In this document: positions 40,255 through 42,080 of the stretch, one piece after another
Numbering within the stretch: position 1 is the first letter of the stretch
Layout of the letters: every line of letters begins with the position of its first letter
NCBI RefSeq assembly: GCF_030717845.1
Contig: NZ_JAUZVZ010000030.1
Coordinates: forward strand, 1 to 42,080
Reading direction: 5' to 3'
DNA: 42,080 nucleotides
From: Alkalimonas collagenimarina
Lineage (GTDB): Bacteria; Pseudomonadota; Gammaproteobacteria; Enterobacterales; Alteromonadaceae
Position numbers and translations under genes: made by a program
The notes under the pieces: model-generated
The model's input: only the letters and a program-made list of their open reading frames with translations
What the model was told of the DNA's origin: nothing
Databases searched by the model: none

Positions 40255-40270
40255 CTGTATTTATATACAG
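40255..40270 (-). promoter_or_regulatory. LexA (SOS) box over the intI promoter
   Basis: CTGTATTTATATACAG is a perfect CTGT-N8-ACAG LexA operator. On the minus strand it covers the likely -10 TATAAA (40265-40260), which pairs with -35 ATGACA (40288-40283) at 17 bp. SOS control of integron integrases is well documented in Vibrio and mobile integrons. Confidence 0.85.
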
Positions 40271-40296
40271 TTATATATAAATTGTCATTTAGTCAA
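40260..40296 (-). promoter_or_regulatory. intI promoter region
   Basis: Two overlapping options on the minus strand: ATGACA (40288-40283) with TATAAA (40265-40260) at 17 bp, or TTGACT (40296-40291) with TATAAC (40275-40270) at 15 bp. The first is better spaced and lies under the LexA box. Confidence 0.6.
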
Positions 40297-40383
40297 GAAA
40301 AAAATGTAATTGAAATAAGTAAAAATTGCAGCTTGTCAGTACGAAAAAAGTCAGCTAACTTGGCTAGTTAGTACGCAAGAAGG

Positions 40384-40417
40384 CGACAAAACAAGAATGA
40401 CTGCACGACAAAACAAG
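40384..40417 (+). repeat. 12-bp direct repeat in the attI region
   Basis: CGACAAAACAAG occurs at 40384-40395 and 40406-40417, 22 bp (about two helix turns) apart, reminiscent of the DR sites that bind IntI in attI1. Confidence 0.6.
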
Positions 40418-40527
40418 CCAGCTCGTTTTGTTGGATTCATAATCGGAACTTGTTTTCAAAAAGCAAGGTTAAACAATCATTTACCAAGTTATGTTCCGAA
40501 TATATGAAAATGAGTTTTCGAGCTGGC
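40417..40527. repeat. 111-nt imperfect palindrome next to the cassette junction
   Basis: GCCAGCTCG (40417) pairs with CGAGCTGGC (40519); after a symmetric 10x10 internal loop TTCAT pairs with ATGAA (40504), and TCGGAAC (40443) with GTTCCGA (40493), then TTG with CAA. The foldback resembles the long palindromes of attC sites, but no R' core is seen at the left edge. Confidence 0.65.
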
Positions 40528-40534
40528 GCATGAA

Positions 40535-40540
40535 TATAAT
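40535..40540 (+). promoter_or_regulatory. Possible cassette promoter -10 at the recombination point
   Basis: TATAAT ends exactly one base before the core site GTTAGGGGC. It could be the -10 of the cassette promoter Pc, although no good -35 is visible 15-18 bp upstream. Confidence 0.35.
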
Positions 40541-40549
40541 GTTAGGGGC
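40541..40549 (+). other. Recombination core site (attI x cassette junction)
   Basis: GTTAGGGGC fits the integron core GTTRRRY; integrases cut between G and TT. Its exact reverse complement GCCCCTAAC lies at 42018-42026, right after the second cassette gene, as expected for the R' box of the same cassette's attC. Confidence 0.85.
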
Positions 40550-40588
40550 CAAGCCTAGCTATCGGCAATATAACTTTTGGAGAAAAAA

Positions 40589-41152
40589 ATGGCATATAGA
40601 AACGGAAATTACGCGGCCTTTTATGTTGCGGAACCTTTCAACGCAAGCGCACTAGGGGCACATGCCACAAAAGACTTTTGCTATTACAACATGCTACGAG
40701 CTTGGAAGGGTAAGGACTCTTCTTTCCCTTTCAATGACTCGCATGACAAAACATACAACGTCCGCGATAACAGTGACTGGGAATTAACGTTAAAACCAAG
40801 GCTAAGAGAACGACTTAGAAGTTCAAAAAACATCGTTCTTTTCCTTAGTTCCAATACAGTAAGTTCAAGGGCACTAAGGGAAGAAATTGATTATGGGATT
40901 AATGACCAAGGGCTGCCAGTCATTGTGATATATCCCGAATATGACTCCAAAGAGAGTCTTCTAACAAACGGAAACCTTAAAACAAGCGTTAAAAACCTAT
41001 GGGATAAGCTTCCGATATTCAGAGATTCAATGGGTGAAGTTCCAACACTCCATGTGCCATTAAAACAAAGCCTCATTAAGAGCGCCCTGAATGACACGGA
41101 CTTTATGCTAGCAACCAAAGTTGATCCAGGCATTTTTCGGTATAACCCTTAA
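40589..41152 (+). CDS. thsB: Thoeris ThsB-like TIR-domain protein
   Basis: The 187-residue protein is a TIR-fold protein of the ThsB (DUF1863-like) type. Seen in sequence: an N-terminal strand YAAFYVAEPF, the ThsB-like YNMLRAWKGKDSSFPFNDSH (about residues 33-52), LRSSKNIVLFLSSNTV, and the helix with the candidate catalytic Glu in RALREEIDYGI (Glu98/Glu99). Known of the family: ThsB senses phage and makes a cyclic or conjugated ADP-ribose signal from NAD+; in type II Thoeris the product is histidine-ADPR. The ATG at 40589 follows TTGGAG by 6 bp; a TTG at 40577 would lie inside that ribosome site. It is the first gene of the cassette; thsA follows 23-26 bp later. Confidence 0.8.
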   Translation: MAYRNGNYAAFYVAEPFNASALGAHATKDFCYYNMLRAWKGKDSSFPFNDSHDKTYNVRDNSDWELTLKPRLRERLRSSKNIVLFLSSNTVSSRALREEIDYGINDQGLPVIVIYPEYDSKESLLTNGNLKTSVKNLWDKLPIFRDSMGEVPTLHVPLKQSLIKSALNDTDFMLATKVDPGIFRYNP

Positions 41153-41178
41153 TTATCTGACGGGCACATAATCAAGTG

Positions 41179-42015
41179 ATGACAAAAGTAAGCTTCTTTG
41201 ACAAAAGGGTTTTTGAAAACTTTCTCAAGGTCACTTCATATATAAGTGTAACCTTATCTCTCATTGTCTTATTCGTTGATATTCCGAAGGACTGTAAATC
41301 TTTATATGGATGGATTTTCGTAGGATTGTTGGTGGTAATTTATATTTTAATTTGGATTTGGGCCAACACCTTAAACAAGATTGATATCAAAGTTGAAGGA
41401 AGCGATGTAACAATTAAAGTTGGTGATATTTTTCAGCAGAAAGGTCTGAAAGCGATTGCATTTAACGAGTATTTTGACACGCAGGTAGACAATAAAATAA
41501 TTGCCGAGAACTCGCTTAACGGCATATTTATCAATAACCATCTCGGTGTCCCAGTTTCTGATCTGGATGACTACATTAGAAACTATGCATTTGAAAGCGA
41601 TGAATTTATTGAAAGCAACCCAAATAGAGCGCAGGGCAAGGTTGATCGTTACCAAATAGGAACCATTTGTATACATGGCGACTATCTATTAACTGCATTC
41701 TCCAAGTTCGATAAGAATAACAAAGCCTTGCTCACTATGCCTGAGTACTTAGAGTTCTTAATTAACTTTTGGGATAAGGTCAATAATGTATATGCCCAAC
41801 AAAATGTGTCCACGCCAATATTTGGTTCAGGAATTACTCGAATAAAAGGCCATAAATCCATAAGTGATGAGGACCTCTTGAAGATCATGCTTTGGACTTT
41901 CCGGATTAGCGAAATGCGATTCAAATATCCAGCACGGCTTACTATCATCATTCATAAAGACAAGATTAATCAGATAAATCTTCTCGATATTAAATCAGCA
42001 AGGAACGGGGTATGA
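41179..42015 (+). CDS. thsA: Thoeris ThsA-like effector: two membrane helices plus macro domain
   Basis: The 278-residue protein has two transmembrane helices (about residues 16-35 and 44-63) and a cytosolic macro-type domain from about residue 75, with IKVGDIFQQKGLKAIAFNEY and VDNKIIAENSLNGIFINNHL. Later features are QIGTICIHGDYLLTAFSKFD and TPIFGSGITRIKGHKSIS. This matches the TM-macro variant of ThsA, in which the macro domain binds the ThsB-made nucleotide and the membrane part then harms the infected cell. Start is ATG at 41179 (GTG at 41176 also possible); no strong ribosome site is visible, suggesting coupling to thsB. Its stop lies 2 bp before the attC R' box. Confidence 0.78.
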   Translation: MTKVSFFDKRVFENFLKVTSYISVTLSLIVLFVDIPKDCKSLYGWIFVGLLVVIYILIWIWANTLNKIDIKVEGSDVTIKVGDIFQQKGLKAIAFNEYFDTQVDNKIIAENSLNGIFINNHLGVPVSDLDDYIRNYAFESDEFIESNPNRAQGKVDRYQIGTICIHGDYLLTAFSKFDKNNKALLTMPEYLEFLINFWDKVNNVYAQQNVSTPIFGSGITRIKGHKSISDEDLLKIMLWTFRISEMRFKYPARLTIIIHKDKINQINLLDIKSARNGV

Positions 42016-42017
42016 AT

Positions 42018-42080
42018 GCCCCTAACAAGCGCATGTTGTCGGACTGGTTTTCCGCTGCGCTCCAAACCAGCCGCAAATGC
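42018..42080 (+). other. Partial attC site (cut by window end)
   Basis: R' box GCCCCTAAC (42018-42026), then arms GCAT (42031)/ATGC (42077), TTG (42036)/CAA (42074), CGG (42040)/CCG (42071) and CTGGTTT (42044)/AAACCAG (42064) around a 13-nt loop. A43 between CGG and CTGG is an unpaired base of the kind that sets strand choice in attC. The R'' core GTTRRRY should follow just outside the window. Confidence 0.88.

Larger units (their letters stand above)
40236..40540. other. attI region between intI and the first cassette
   Basis: About 300 bp without a convincing gene. It is AT-rich and holds the intI promoter with LexA box, a small inverted repeat (CTAACT-5-AGTTAG, 40355-40371), a 12-bp direct repeat, a 111-nt imperfect palindrome and a consensus TATAAT ending at the recombination point. 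By position between intI and the first core site this should contain attI; exact integrase-binding sites cannot be fixed from sequence. Confidence 0.7.
40542..42080 (+). mobile_element. First integron gene cassette carrying a Thoeris-like pair (3' end cut)
   Basis: The cassette begins at TTAGGGGC after the crossover G and runs past the window end inside its attC. It is visibly more AT-rich than the chromosomal genes and holds two genes on the plus strand with no core site between them (26 bp gap), so it is one bicistronic cassette. Both genes point away from intI, as usual. The cassette could move as a whole only with a working integrase supplied in trans, since the local intI is interrupted. 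Confidence 0.85.

Noticed and set aside
40355-40371. Small inverted repeat CTAACT-5-AGTTAG as a possible att site
   Set aside because: Far shorter than any attC and lacks a GTTRRRY/RYYYAAC pair; noted only as part of the attI region.
40468-40474. GTTAAAC, a formal match to the core GTTRRRY, inside the attI palindrome
   Set aside because: It lies in the apical loop, has no partner site and no cassette gene follows directly; likely chance.

Overview
This is a 42 kb stretch of a gammaproteobacterial chromosome. The trmJ-cysE-iscRSUA-hscBA-fdx, ndk-rlmN-pilW-rodZ-ispG-hisS-yfgM-bamB-der and xseA/guaB-guaA blocks, together with the close match of the proteins to enterobacterial homologues, place it near Alteromonadales or the Rheinheimera/Alishewanella/Alkalimonas group. 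That placement is inference; no rRNA or tRNA gene was seen.

Layout. 1-6.5 kb: minus-strand prkB, a broken voltage-gated K+ channel gene, a plus-strand MAPEG gene, a secreted endonuclease-like lipoprotein, and a two-gene unit of an exported methyltransferase and purD. 6.8-13.7 kb: trmJ-cysE followed by the full iron-sulfur cluster operon, with IscR-type operators ahead of iscR. 13.8-17.0 kb: a duplicated two-gene module (outer-membrane porin plus short phosphate-binding-like periplasmic protein); the second porin copy is frameshifted twice. 17.1-27.4 kb: a housekeeping run from ndk to der. It includes an unusual PilW protein carrying two LysM domains. 27.5-34.5 kb: an RND efflux pair and two overlapping exported amidohydrolase genes, the second lacking the metal ligands. 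34.5-39.2 kb: xseA divergent from guaB-guaA.

39.2-42.08 kb: the accessory end. Just downstream of guaA lies an integron: a minus-strand integrase gene interrupted by one in-frame stop codon, an AT-rich attI region with a perfect LexA box over the integrase promoter, and a first gene cassette. The cassette starts at a GTTAGGGGC core site and runs into an attC site cut by the window end, whose R' box is its exact complement. It carries two genes: a ThsB-like TIR protein and a ThsA-like protein with two membrane helices and a macro domain. This is the make-up of a type II Thoeris anti-phage system packaged as one mobile bicistronic cassette, and it is the most exciting content of the window.

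Two chromosomal genes (the channel and the second porin) each carry one shortened homopolymer and one perfect tandem duplication (44 bp and 22 bp). These are either real decay or phase switching, or sequencing and assembly error; the sequence alone cannot decide.
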